DNA of 18,388 nt from Cellvibrionales bacterium (GCA_024645065.1 JAHEGP010000033.1:1-18388), one strand, 5' to 3'. Shown: positions 1 through 7,254, counted from the first letter of the stretch. Notes: generated from the sequence alone by a model not told the origin. Program-made: numbers and translations.

Positions 1-407
1 AACTTCAATGGCAAGGGGGTGCGTCGATTGGAGGTGCGAATACGCATGGCGCGGATATCGCCATGCAGGTTACCACCGAGCACCACATTGAGCAGCTGCA
101 TGCCGCGACAAATTCCGACTATCGGTAAATCGGTACCCAGGGCATGCTCGATCATGTCCACCTCAAAAGCATCGCGATCGCGATCGATACGGGCAAGACC
201 GGGGTCATGGTGACCATAGAGGCCGGGGTCGATGTCATCACCACCGCCTATGATGACGGCGTTCAGCAAATGTCGCTGGACGACGCTGGCAGGCGTCAGG
301 TAGACGGCGTCGGCGCCGCAAATACGCAAACACAGCCGCGTCATCCACCAGGCCTGGGCAAAGCGCTTGGTCGGCCCGGTTACTCCTATGACAGGTCTAC
401 GAGGCAT
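1..407 (-). CDS. Peptidase C26 / class I glutamine amidotransferase-like hydrolase (partial, 3' end off the window)
   Basis: I translated 135 codons from the ATG at 407 down to the left edge, so the C-terminal part is missing. The protein resembles gamma-glutamyl-gamma-aminobutyrate hydrolase (PuuD-like, peptidase C26), cytoplasmic enzymes that cut gamma-glutamyl amide bonds. Visible motifs are IIGGGDDIDPGLYG at residues 52-65 (the family's GGDD.DP.LYG box) and PIVGICRGMQLLN around residues 95-107. Cys100 is the expected nucleophile in the glutamine-amidotransferase elbow. The catalytic His and Glu would lie beyond the edge. The start overlaps the last 22 bp of the upstream amidoligase gene, so the two are co-transcribed and probably translationally coupled. 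Context suggests it hydrolyses or trims the product of that amidoligase, not that it is the putrescine-pathway PuuD; no puu genes are seen. The family call is firm, the substrate is unknown. Confidence 0.85.
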   Translation of the reverse strand, partial: MPRRPVIGVTGPTKRFAQAWWMTRLCLRICGADAVYLTPASVVQRHLLNAVIIGGGDDIDPGLYGHHDPGLARIDRDRDAFEVDMIEHALGTDLPIVGICRGMQLLNVVLGGNLHGDIRAMRIRTSNRRTPLPLK

Positions 408-1384
408 TTCTGAACCTGCTTGTACCACGGCTCGACAAAAGGCCACTTCATGGGTTGTTGCACATAGACCCAGTGCCGGTAACACCAGCGCTCGAGGCGC
501 TCGGGATCATTTGCCAGCGACTCGACCTGCATCAGGTCATTCCACGGCATAGGTAGCGACCAGTCAGGATCGTCGATCTCGCAGTTCGGTAGCCGGTAAT
601 GCAATGTTGGCCGCGGTTTGACCAGTATGTCATCAATGACGGCGTCGACCCTGGGCGCGTCAATGTGCTGAAACATTGGCAGCATGTCCAGGATGCGATT
701 GCGAGTAGGATTGTATTCAAGATAATCGTCGATCAGCGTATCCAGGTCGGGCCAGTAATCCGGGTTAACCAGCTTCTCGAGATAATCATTGGGAAACAGT
801 TTGATAAAGGGCGGAATCCGCCGCGACAAATCGACACCTTCATGCCAGATCAACCAATCACACAGACAGGCAAAAGCCTTCATGTAGGCGGCGATGGTTC
901 TGGCATCGAGCTTGGGCAACTCCGGGTTAAAGTGCACGCCGAAGGCATACCAGGGAGAACTCAGGGTGCCCTTGGCGCCGGCCTGTCGCAGCTCGTCCAC
1001 CAGTTTATCCAGCTTTGGCAGGTCCGAGATCGGAATTGGCGGCGCCACCAGCTCACAGGGCACGACATTCATCGCCAGTAATGACATGGTATCGGTAGCC
1101 CGTTGCTCAAGCTCCTTCAGTGGGTGATCCCGCTTGTGCATTTGGCGGCCGAGCCACTTGATCATCTGGCTATCCATCTCGATACCGAATTTGCCGACTT
1201 CGGTATCCTTGATATCCAGCTCGAAAGCCGATTTCGTAATCATCTGGCCACCTAAACTCTTTTGCACCACTGCCGCGAGGCTGGTTAGACCCAAACCCGA
1301 CAGTTCGATCTCCACCCCGACGCGGCGCTCGGCACCAGACTCGGTGGCACCGTGCTGAGGCATATAAAATCTGCGTGGACGCAT
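386..1384 (-). CDS. Putative amidoligase of the glutamine-synthetase-like fold (Amidoligase_2)
   Basis: A 332-residue protein matching the Amidoligase_2 pattern, predicted ATP-dependent enzymes that join a carboxylate to an amine. Acidic metal-ligand strands are seen at VGVEIELSG (22-30) and GIEMD (67-71). A further acidic strand CELVAPPI (110-117, Glu111), the GVHFNPE strand (149-155) with His151 and Asn153, and the basic strand LHYRLPN (261-267, Arg264) follow in the order expected for the GS-like core. There is no signal peptide or membrane segment, so it should be cytoplasmic. The ATG at 1384 has an AGGGGA Shine-Dalgarno about 7 nt upstream; a second ATG 5 bp upstream is out of frame. The gene follows the aceA terminator, so it likely has its own promoter (a TTGACT at 1471-1466 is a weak -35 candidate). 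It overlaps the peptidase C26 gene downstream. Substrate and product cannot be read from sequence. Confidence 0.8.
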   Translation of the reverse strand: MRPRRFYMPQHGATESGAERRVGVEIELSGLGLTSLAAVVQKSLGGQMITKSAFELDIKDTEVGKFGIEMDSQMIKWLGRQMHKRDHPLKELEQRATDTMSLLAMNVVPCELVAPPIPISDLPKLDKLVDELRQAGAKGTLSSPWYAFGVHFNPELPKLDARTIAAYMKAFACLCDWLIWHEGVDLSRRIPPFIKLFPNDYLEKLVNPDYWPDLDTLIDDYLEYNPTRNRILDMLPMFQHIDAPRVDAVIDDILVKPRPTLHYRLPNCEIDDPDWSLPMPWNDLMQVESLANDPERLERWCYRHWVYVQQPMKWPFVEPWYKQVQKCLVDLS

Positions 1385-1493
1385 GGCATTTCCCCTTTTA
1401 TCAAAGCCAGCAATAAAGGCCTGGTGTTATTATTAACCTATATCAAGCACTCTTCTGCCGCCCCGAGTCAAGCGCGCTGGCCTGGCAACAGGC

Positions 1494-1526
1494 AAAAAAA
1501 AAGGGCCCTCCCCTGCAGGAAAGCCC
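1494..1526 (-). terminator. Intrinsic terminator after aceA
   Basis: Read on the minus strand, a 9-bp stem (1526-1518 with 1511-1503, including two G-T pairs) closes a 6-nt loop and is followed by nine T residues (1502-1494). It lies 24 bp past the aceA stop codon and separates aceA from the amidoligase gene. Confidence 0.85.
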
Positions 1527-1549
1527 ACGCTGAAACCAGTAGCCGGGGA

Positions 1550-3148
1550 TCAGCTGAACTGGTTCATGGTGTTGTCCTTGCCGGAGGCCTTCAGCGCTGC
1601 CTCACCGGAAAAGTACTCTTTGTGGTCGTCGCCCATATCGGAGCCGGCCATATTCTGGTGTTTGACGCAGGCTATACTCTGGCGAATTTCCTTGCGCTGC
1701 ACACCCGCCACGTAGGCCAGCATACCTTCCTCACCAAAATAGCCCTTGGCCAGGTTGTCGGTTGACAGAGCCGCTGTGTGGTAGGTCGGCAGCGTGATCA
1801 GGTGATGGAAAATACCGGCTTCACGGGCCGCGTCGGCCTGGAAGGTGCGAATCCTGTCATCAGCGGCGGCGGCCAGTTCGGTTTGGTCGTAGTCGACGCT
1901 CATCAGGCTGTCGCGGTCGTAGGCGGAGACGTCCTTGCCCTCTTCAGCCCAGGCATCATATACCTGTTGGCGGAAGTTGAGGGTCCAGTTGAACGATGGG
2001 CTGTTGTTGTAGACCAGCTTGGCATTGGGGATAACTTCCCGGATGCGATCGACCATAGCGCCGATCTGGCCCACGTGGGGCTTCTCGGTTTCAATCCAGA
2101 GCAAATCCGCTCCATTCTGCAGGGAGGTAATACAGTCGAGCACGCAGCGGTCTGCACCGGTGCCGGGCTTGAACTGGAACAATCCACTGGCCAGGCGCCT
2201 GGGCTTGAGCAACTTGCCATCGGCCTTGACTACCACGTCACCGTTCTGGATATCAGCAGCGCTTTCCACATACTCACCGTCGAGGAAGCTGTTGTACTTG
2301 TCACCCAGGTCCCCGGGCTTGTTGGTCACTGCAATCTGCTTGGTCAGGCCGGCACCGAGAGAGTCGGTACGGGCAACAATGACGCCATCATCCACGCCCA
2401 GCTCCAGAAAGGCGTAGCGAACCGCCCTCAGCTTGGCGATAAAGTCCTCGTGGGGTACGGTAACTTTGCCGTCCTGGTGACCACATTGCTTCTCATCCGA
2501 AACCTGGTTCTCGATCTGGATACAACATGCGCCGGCCTCGATCATTTTCTTGGCCAGCAGGTAAGTCGCTTCGGCATTACCAAAGCCGGCATCGATATCG
2601 GCAACAATGGGCACGACGTGGGTTTCAAAGCTGTCAATTGCATACTGCGTCTCTTTCTCGGTAGCCGCATCGCCAGCCTCGCGGGCAGCATCCAGCTGTC
2701 GGAACAGGCCGCCAAGCTCGCGCGCATCGGCCTGGCGCAGGAAGGTATAGAGTTCCTCGATCAACGATGAAACAGAAGTCTTCTCATGCATGGACTGATC
2801 CGGCAGCGGGCCGAACTCAGAGCGCAGCGCCGCCACCATCCACCCGGAGAGGTAGAGGTAGCGCTTTTTGGTCGTGCCATGATGCTTCTTGATCGCAATC
2901 ATTTTTTGCTGGCCGATAAACCCGTGCCAGCAACCCAGCGACTGGGTGTATTGGGAGCTATCGGCATCATATTCGGCCATATCGCGGCGCATAATCGAGG
3001 CCGTATACCTGGCGATATCCAAACCGGTTTTGAAGCGATTCTGGATTCGCATCCGCGCAGCGTATTCGGGACTGATTGCATCCCAGGGGCTGCCGTTGGC
3101 TTTGACAACATCCGCTAATTCTGCGATCTCTTTTTCATAGTTTGACAT
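1550..3148 (-). CDS. aceA: Isocitrate lyase, long form
   Basis: Isocitrate lyase cleaves isocitrate to glyoxylate and succinate, the first step of the glyoxylate bypass needed for growth on acetate or fatty acids. The signature KQCGHQDGK with catalytic Cys222 is present, as is the metal-binding VADIDAGFG segment (182-190) and the phosphoenolpyruvate-mutase-like barrel around them. At 532 residues it is the long form known from Pseudomonas and Acinetobacter, not the 434-residue E. coli type. The C-terminus KHQNMAGSDMGDD-HKEYF is typical of that form. The ATG at 3148 is preceded by AAGGGG at 6 nt spacing. The gene is monocistronic: a terminator follows, and a 423-bp divergent intergenic region with tandem repeats and an operator-like palindrome precedes it. 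Malate synthase and aceK are not adjacent, unlike the E. coli aceBAK operon. Confidence 0.97.
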   Translation of the reverse strand: MSNYEKEIAELADVVKANGSPWDAISPEYAARMRIQNRFKTGLDIARYTASIMRRDMAEYDADSSQYTQSLGCWHGFIGQQKMIAIKKHHGTTKKRYLYLSGWMVAALRSEFGPLPDQSMHEKTSVSSLIEELYTFLRQADARELGGLFRQLDAAREAGDAATEKETQYAIDSFETHVVPIVADIDAGFGNAEATYLLAKKMIEAGACCIQIENQVSDEKQCGHQDGKVTVPHEDFIAKLRAVRYAFLELGVDDGVIVARTDSLGAGLTKQIAVTNKPGDLGDKYNSFLDGEYVESAADIQNGDVVVKADGKLLKPRRLASGLFQFKPGTGADRCVLDCITSLQNGADLLWIETEKPHVGQIGAMVDRIREVIPNAKLVYNNSPSFNWTLNFRQQVYDAWAEEGKDVSAYDRDSLMSVDYDQTELAAAADDRIRTFQADAAREAGIFHHLITLPTYHTAALSTDNLAKGYFGEEGMLAYVAGVQRKEIRQSIACVKHQNMAGSDMGDDHKEYFSGEAALKASGKDNTMNQFS

Positions 3149-3171
3149 GGTAGACCCCTTGAAGCGTCGTA

Positions 3172-3236
3172 GTTAAATTTCGAGGTTAAATTTCGAGGTT
3201 AATATTTGAAGTTAATAGTCGATGTTAAATAGTCGG
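3172..3236. repeat. Five tandem 13-bp repeats in the aceA leader
   Basis: GTTAA begins at 3172, 3185, 3198, 3211 and 3224, exactly 13 bp apart. Units one and two are identical (GTTAAATTTCGAG); units three to five diverge in the last 8 bases, with units four and five sharing a TAGTCG block. On the aceA sense strand each unit reads roughly TCGAAATTTAACC. The array ends 24 bp before the aceA start codon, so it lies in the leader or promoter-proximal region. It could be a multi-site operator or a slipped-strand repeat; the sequence alone does not decide. Confidence 0.9.
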
Positions 3237-3340
3237 GTGCCGTCCAGGGCTTGACCAATCACTGGAGCGGCGGCTTGTTAGCAACCCGCCCATGCTAATG
3301 ACTCCCCGGTCATAAATAAACTAAATGGGAAATATACTTG

Positions 3341-3357
3341 ATATTCACCGTGAATAT
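3341..3357. promoter_or_regulatory. Perfect 17-bp palindrome, candidate operator upstream of aceA
   Basis: ATATTCAC-C-GTGAATAT is a perfect 8-bp inverted repeat around one central base, about 195 bp upstream of the aceA start and 215 bp upstream of the plus-strand lipoprotein gene. Its size and symmetry fit a dimeric helix-turn-helix regulator. I cannot match it to a known glyoxylate-shunt regulator site, so the regulator is unknown and either flanking gene could be the target. Confidence 0.55.
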
Positions 3358-3386
3358 AGAGGTGCAGCAGCGTCAGCCATATAGCG

Positions 3387-3432
3387 GTGAGCCAAAGCAC
3401 CCGCCGGGTTTGGGGACTCACGGTAACGAGTC
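3387..3432. promoter_or_regulatory. Mutually exclusive hairpins in the aceA/lipoprotein intergenic region
   Basis: GTGAG-CCAAA (3387-3396) can pair with TTTGG (3409-3413) and, across a 3-nt bulge, CTCAC (3417-3421). GACTC (3415-3419) can instead pair with GAGTC (3428-3432) around an 8-nt loop. The two structures share bases 3415-3421 and cannot form together. This may be a switchable leader on either strand or chance. I could not fit it to a known riboswitch consensus. Confidence 0.3.
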
Positions 3433-3571
3433 ATTGCCAGGGGCCGCAGGCCTGCGCTTGTGCAGGCCGCCTAACAGTCTACTTTTACCGTATGAAAGTG
3501 GTAATATTCTGGCTTAAGCCTCGACTGGACGTCATACCATAGGGTGCAATTTACCAGCGAGATTATTTCTC

Positions 3572-4111
3572 ATGACAAGAGCCAACCCCGGAGCCATCAA
3601 GCCTATGCCTGCCTGGATAAAACTTCTCGGTGTGGTTTCACTGGCGTTAATGGCCAGTGCCTGTGCCTCCCCCCAGAAGGTGGACCGTGTCCATGCCAGC
3701 ATGTACCACCAGCAGGCCAGCATCCAGCAATTGCAGACCGACATGGAGCGAGTCGAAAAGCAACGCCAGCAGCTTACCGCCGAACTGGAGCGACTGGAAC
3801 AGGACGGCAGCAGTTCCCAGCTTCAGATCGACGCAACCCGGGAGCGGCTCGAGGTGCTTGAGGCGAGACAATCCGACATCGCAGTGGTAATGAGGGAGAT
3901 CAAAGGCAATGTCGCGAGCAATACCCGTTCAATATCGTCCCTCAAGACTACTGAACAGAAACGCCAGGAGATCATTCGGGCACAGAAGTTGCGCTGGCAA
4001 CAAATAACCGCGCAAACCAATTCCAGGCTGGCAGAAATCGACAGTGCCTCGAGCGGACCTGCCGCCGGGGAACTCAACAGTGGTGATGCGACCAATGTCC
4101 AATCCCGGTAA
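3572..4111 (+). CDS. Putative coiled-coil lipoprotein of unknown function
   Basis: A 179-residue protein with a lipoprotein signal: a basic N-terminus, hydrophobic stretch LLGVVSLALM and lipobox ASAC with Cys31. Ala at +2 favours outer-membrane sorting by the usual Lol rule. Residues about 35-165 are almost entirely charged or polar and rich in Gln, Glu, Arg and Leu, the pattern of a long coiled coil. No enzymatic motif is visible. The ATG at 3572 has a poor Shine-Dalgarno; Met12 (ATG at 3605, with GGAG 11 nt upstream) would give a more standard 20-residue signal peptide and may be the true start. It overlaps the next plus-strand gene by 26 bp, so the pair probably forms an operon. I do not recognise a named family. 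Confidence 0.7.
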   Translation: MTRANPGAIKPMPAWIKLLGVVSLALMASACASPQKVDRVHASMYHQQASIQQLQTDMERVEKQRQQLTAELERLEQDGSSSQLQIDATRERLEVLEARQSDIAVVMREIKGNVASNTRSISSLKTTEQKRQEIIRAQKLRWQQITAQTNSRLAEIDSASSGPAAGELNSGDATNVQSR

Positions 4112-4409
4112 AGAACGCTTCCTGTTCGGCAGCGCAATATTATTGTTAGCGGCCTATTGCGCCATTCTTACCTATGGCCTGTATCGTGTGCAAAACAACG
4201 CCGATGAGCTGGCACGGGAGCAACGCGCAACCCTGGCCGCCGCCGACCAGAGTGTGCAGCAACTCAAGCAATATGTGGAAACCTATCACGGCAACGACGA
4301 GCAGGCGCAAAGGGAGCAACAGCGGATCAAGATTATGCTGGATGAACATGAAGCCAGGCTGTTTTTGTTGCAGGACACAATCAACCAGCTGTACGCCCTC
4401 CCCGAGTAA
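4086..4409 (+). CDS. Small single-pass membrane protein with coiled coil, unknown function
   Basis: From the ATG at 4086 the product is 107 residues; an in-frame ATG at 4095 is an alternative, and a longer reading frame exists upstream to 4044. A hydrophobic segment (FLFGSAILLLAAYCAILTYG) near residues 12-31 predicts one membrane span. The rest is polar, with heptad-like leucines through LKQYVETYH and DEHEARLFLLQDTINQLYAL. By the positive-inside rule the short N-terminus (RPMSNPGKER) is cytoplasmic and the coiled coil periplasmic. The start lies inside the upstream lipoprotein gene. Both products place coiled coils in the periplasm, one probably anchored to the outer membrane and one to the inner, which suggests but does not prove interaction. 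It ends 64 bp from the convergent purA stop with no clear terminator between. Confidence 0.6.
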   Translation: MRPMSNPGKERFLFGSAILLLAAYCAILTYGLYRVQNNADELAREQRATLAAADQSVQQLKQYVETYHGNDEQAQREQQRIKIMLDEHEARLFLLQDTINQLYALPE

Positions 4410-4473
4410 ATCACCGACCCCGTCGATGCCTTGGCGCGCAGCGAATGGCTTTACTCAGGCGACGCGCCCTTGC

Positions 4474-5766
4474 TCAGGCAAAAACATCTTCCATAACAAT
4501 AGTTTCGTTACGGTCGGGACCTGTGGAAATGATGCTGATGGGCGCTCCCACCAGGTCTTCGAGGCGCTCGATATAGGCTCGGGCATTTGCCGGGAGTTGC
4601 GCCAGGCTTCGAGCTCCCAGCGTCGACTCTGACCAACCGGGCATATCTTCGTAGACAGGGATCAGGGTGCTGAAATCCCCTGTGAACGAAGGTTCGCTGG
4701 CACGCTCACCCCCTGCATCCCGGTAAGCGACGCAGATTCGAATGGTTTCCAGGCCGTCAAGTACATCGAGCTTGGTCAGGCAGAGGCCGCTGATCGAATT
4801 GAGTTGAACCGACTGGCGCAGGGATACCGCATCGAACCAACCGGTACGACGGGCTCGACCGGTGGTCGAGCCAAATTCGTGGCCTTTCTCTGCCAGGAAA
4901 CGTCCTGTGTCATCAAACAACTCGGTCGGGAATGGACCGCTACCAACCCGGGTGGTGTAAGCCTTGGTGATTCCCAGCACGTAATCGAGATAGAGCGGGC
5001 CGAACCCGGTGCCGGTGGAGGCACTGCCAGCAGTCGTATTGGACGAGGTTACAAACGGGTATGTGCCATGATCGATATCCAGCAGGGCGCCCTGTGCTCC
5101 CTCAAACAGTACTTTCTCGCCGCGCTCGCGAAACTGGTGCAACGCTCCGGTCACGTCGCCAACCATAGGTTCCAGCTCCTCTGCCATCGCCAGGCAGTCA
5201 GCCAGGGTTTGCTCGAAATCTACCGCTGGCGCGGCATAGTACTCTGTCAGCATGAAGTTGTGGTACTGCATGATCTGCTGAAGCTTGCTGGCAAAGGTAT
5301 CTCGCTGCAACATATCTTTCAGGCGCAATCCCCGCCGAGCGACTTTATCCTCATAAGCCGGTCCGATACCGCGACCGGTGGTGCCGATTTTTTCGTTGCC
5401 ACGGGCCGTCTCCCGGGCCTGGTCGAGGGCCACATGAAAGGGCAGGATCAGGGGGCAGTTGGGACTAATGCGAAGACGCTCCCGCACCGGAACATCACTG
5501 GCTTCGAGCCGGCGAATCTCAGTCAGGACCGCCTCAGGAGAGAGCACTACGCCGTTACCGATAAGGCACAGGACACCCTGACGTAGAATCCCGGAAGGAA
5601 TCAGGTGGAGAACGGTCTTTACCCCGTCGATTACCAGGGTGTGGCCCGCATTGTGTCCACCCTGAAATCTGACGACGGCAGATACCTGATCGGTGAGCAA
5701 GTCCACAATTTTGCCCTTACCCTCGTCACCCCATTGGGTACCCAATATCACCACATTTCTATTCAT
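4474..5766 (-). CDS. purA: Adenylosuccinate synthetase
   Basis: PurA condenses IMP with aspartate using GTP to form adenylosuccinate, the first committed step to AMP. The 430-residue length matches bacterial enzymes. The N-terminal GTQWGDEGKGK (9-19) carries the catalytic Asp14, and GGHNAGHT carries the second catalytic residue, His42. GTTGRGIGPAYEDK (IMP site), the GSTTGRARRTGWFD segment and the base-binding TKLDVLDGL are all intact. The ATG at 5766 gives the usual start with the beta-strand NVVILG. The gene follows hisZ by 17 bp and is the last gene of the minus-strand cluster. No intrinsic terminator is visible beyond the stop codon. Confidence 0.98.
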   Translation of the reverse strand: MNRNVVILGTQWGDEGKGKIVDLLTDQVSAVVRFQGGHNAGHTLVIDGVKTVLHLIPSGILRQGVLCLIGNGVVLSPEAVLTEIRRLEASDVPVRERLRISPNCPLILPFHVALDQARETARGNEKIGTTGRGIGPAYEDKVARRGLRLKDMLQRDTFASKLQQIMQYHNFMLTEYYAAPAVDFEQTLADCLAMAEELEPMVGDVTGALHQFRERGEKVLFEGAQGALLDIDHGTYPFVTSSNTTAGSASTGTGFGPLYLDYVLGITKAYTTRVGSGPFPTELFDDTGRFLAEKGHEFGSTTGRARRTGWFDAVSLRQSVQLNSISGLCLTKLDVLDGLETIRICVAYRDAGGERASEPSFTGDFSTLIPVYEDMPGWSESTLGARSLAQLPANARAYIERLEDLVGAPISIISTGPDRNETIVMEDVFA

Positions 5767-5783
5767 TGCCTACGCTACACGCC

Positions 5784-6971
5784 TCAACTGCGATTGATGG
5801 AATCAAGGTGCCACTCGCCATGCTGGAAAATCAGCTCGCGATCGCAGCCCTCAGGAAATGACTGCTCGGGGTGCCCAAAAATTACTACCTCACCCGACTT
5901 ACGCAACAGGTTTACCGCTGCCCAAAGATCGAGATCATCCGAATAGGGCGCAAAAATACGTCCATTGGTTTTTTCGTTGCCACTGCCAGCCAGCATCGCA
6001 AGAGCCTTCAACTCGGTACTGAAGCCAGTCGCCGGGCGCGCCCGCGGGCCAAAGGCCCTGCCAATATCGTCGTAGCGACCGCCGTTGGCTATGGCCTCGC
6101 CGTAGCCGGAAGTATAGGCGGCAAAAACCAGACCGGTATGATAATGATACCCACGCAACTCCCCGAGGTCGAAGTAGTATTCCACGGCGCAATGGCGCCG
6201 CTGTACCTGGGATGCAACATAATCCAAATGTTCCAGCGCCTCCTGCACCTGACACGGTGCACTGGCGAGTTGCGCTCTGGCCTGCTGCAACATACTGGCA
6301 TCGCCATGCAAGCCTGCGAGTTTTACCAACAAGTCTGCCGTTGCTTCGTCGGCGGAGCTGGCGGCAGCCGCCGCTCGAATGTCGCCACTGGACTTGCGCT
6401 GCAAAGCGTCGAAAAGATCCGCCTCGGCACCCTTGCTGAGCCCCGCGGCCTGTGCGAGACACCGAAAAATGCCCACGTGCCCTAGGTTGAGGCATATGGA
6501 TTCAAGCCCTGCGGTTTTCAGGGTGTCCAGCATCAGGGAAATGATTTCAATATCAGCGGCGGCACCGTCTTCGCCATACAACTCGGCACCAACCTGGATA
6601 GCGGAACGGGAAGCGAGCAGCGACCTCGGACGGGTATGCAGCACGCTGTCGGCATAGCAGAGCCGGGCAGGTCCTTCGCGCCGCAGGCTATGAGCATCGA
6701 TGCGCGCTGCCTGTGGAGTAATATCTGGCCTGATCGCCATCATCCTGCCGCTGAGCTGATCCGTCACCTTGAAGCTGTGCAATTCCATATCGCTCCCCAG
6801 GCCAATCAACAATGATTCGGTATACTCAACCAGGGAGGGAATGATTAGCTCGTAACCCCAGACCTTGAACAGATCGAGCAGCTGGCGCCGCAGCTGCTCT
6901 ACCCGGGCGGCGGCCTCGGGCAATAATTCGTCAACCCCGTCGGGGAGCAGCCAGCGATCTGCTATAGACAT
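5784..6971 (-). CDS. hisZ: ATP phosphoribosyltransferase regulatory subunit
   Basis: HisZ is a catalytically inactive histidyl-tRNA-synthetase paralogue that pairs with the short form of HisG to make the histidine-regulated first enzyme of histidine synthesis. The 395-residue length fits. Features seen are the N-terminal WLLPDGVDELLPEAA (8-22), class II synthetase motif-2-like AIRPDITPQAARIDAH (about 79-94), and the later GGRYDDIGRAFG and ARPATGFSTELK blocks. The ATG at 6971 has GAGG about 9 nt upstream. It lies between the DUF2065 gene and purA with 17-bp gaps on both sides, an arrangement common in pseudomonads and relatives. Its presence implies a short-form hisG elsewhere in the genome, which is not in this window. 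Confidence 0.95.
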   Translation of the reverse strand: MSIADRWLLPDGVDELLPEAAARVEQLRRQLLDLFKVWGYELIIPSLVEYTESLLIGLGSDMELHSFKVTDQLSGRMMAIRPDITPQAARIDAHSLRREGPARLCYADSVLHTRPRSLLASRSAIQVGAELYGEDGAAADIEIISLMLDTLKTAGLESICLNLGHVGIFRCLAQAAGLSKGAEADLFDALQRKSSGDIRAAAAASSADEATADLLVKLAGLHGDASMLQQARAQLASAPCQVQEALEHLDYVASQVQRRHCAVEYYFDLGELRGYHYHTGLVFAAYTSGYGEAIANGGRYDDIGRAFGPRARPATGFSTELKALAMLAGSGNEKTNGRIFAPYSDDLDLWAAVNLLRKSGEVVIFGHPEQSFPEGCDRELIFQHGEWHLDSINRS

Positions 6972-6988
6972 AGAATCTGTCCTCAGCC

Positions 6989-7174
6989 TTAATGCACGAC
7001 ATACAACAGGGCGGTCCCGACCAGCATACTGACCAGGCCCATGATTCTGATTTTTTTATCATCCATCTGAACCAGCATGCCCAGTGCCTGGCGCCACTGC
7101 GAGGGACTGACGAAAGGCATAATACCTTCGATCACCAGCACCAGGCACAGCGCTATCAAAAACTCTTTACCCAT
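6989..7174 (-). CDS. yjeT: DUF2065 (YjeT family) small membrane protein
   Basis: A 61-residue protein starting MGKEFLIALCLVLVIEGIMPF and ending in a second hydrophobic segment (IMGLVSMLVGTALLYVV). The two predicted membrane helices and the EG..PF..P..W pattern match DUF2065, the family of E. coli YjeT, which also sits between hflC and purA. Function is unknown. I chose the ATG at 7174: a longer frame reaching 7213 would need a TTG start and add 13 residues absent from the family. The gene is 17 bp upstream of hisZ. It is separated from hflC by a terminator, so a promoter for the DUF2065-hisZ-purA unit probably lies within 7175-7254, though I cannot point to clear boxes. Confidence 0.88.
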   Translation of the reverse strand: MGKEFLIALCLVLVIEGIMPFVSPSQWRQALGMLVQMDDKKIRIMGLVSMLVGTALLYVVH

Positions 7175-7254
7175 TGTACCCGCTGACTCCCGCGCCCAGT
7201 ATGCATCCGCCAAGCTGATTTACCACTCCCTTTACAGGGTGGTCCAGCCAACCA

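Larger units (their letters stand above)
3149..3571. other. 423-bp divergent intergenic region between aceA and the lipoprotein gene
   Basis: No credible ORF lies here. Nearest aceA are five 13-bp tandem repeats (3172-3236). Next come overlapping inverted repeats (3269-3290, GGCGG/CCGCC; 3278-3298, TTAGCA/TGCTAA), then the 17-bp palindrome at 3341-3357. After that are two mutually exclusive hairpins between 3387 and 3432, and a GC-rich hairpin at 3449-3468 (GGCCTGC/GCAGGCC, 6-nt loop). None of the hairpins has a T-tract, so they do not look like terminators. The region must hold the promoters for both flanking genes. A TAATAT at about 3507-3512 is a possible -10 for the plus-strand gene, but its -35 is poor. 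Confidence 0.7.

Noticed and set aside
1778..2770. Long open frame (330 codons) on the plus strand inside aceA
   Set aside because: It lies wholly antisense to the unmistakable isocitrate lyase, and its translation has no recognisable motif. It reflects codon bias of the real gene.
3172..3236. Tandem repeats as a CRISPR array
   Set aside because: The 13-bp units are directly adjacent with no spacers, and no cas genes are present.
3387..3432. Cyclic di-GMP (GEMM) or cobalamin riboswitch
   Set aside because: Some GCAAAG- and GGTAAC-like strings are suggestive, but the conserved core sequences and helix order of these classes are not there.
4410..4473. Bidirectional terminator between the convergent coiled-coil gene and purA
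   Set aside because: A GGCGCG/CGCGCC inverted repeat exists (4433-4468), but the loop is over 20 nt and there is no T-tract on either strand.
4804..5586. 260-codon plus-strand frame inside purA
   Set aside because: Antisense to an intact, motif-complete PurA; no family signal in the translation.
7175..7213. N-terminal extension of the DUF2065 protein
   Set aside because: It requires a TTG start and adds residues not found in the family; the ATG at 7174 gives the usual length.
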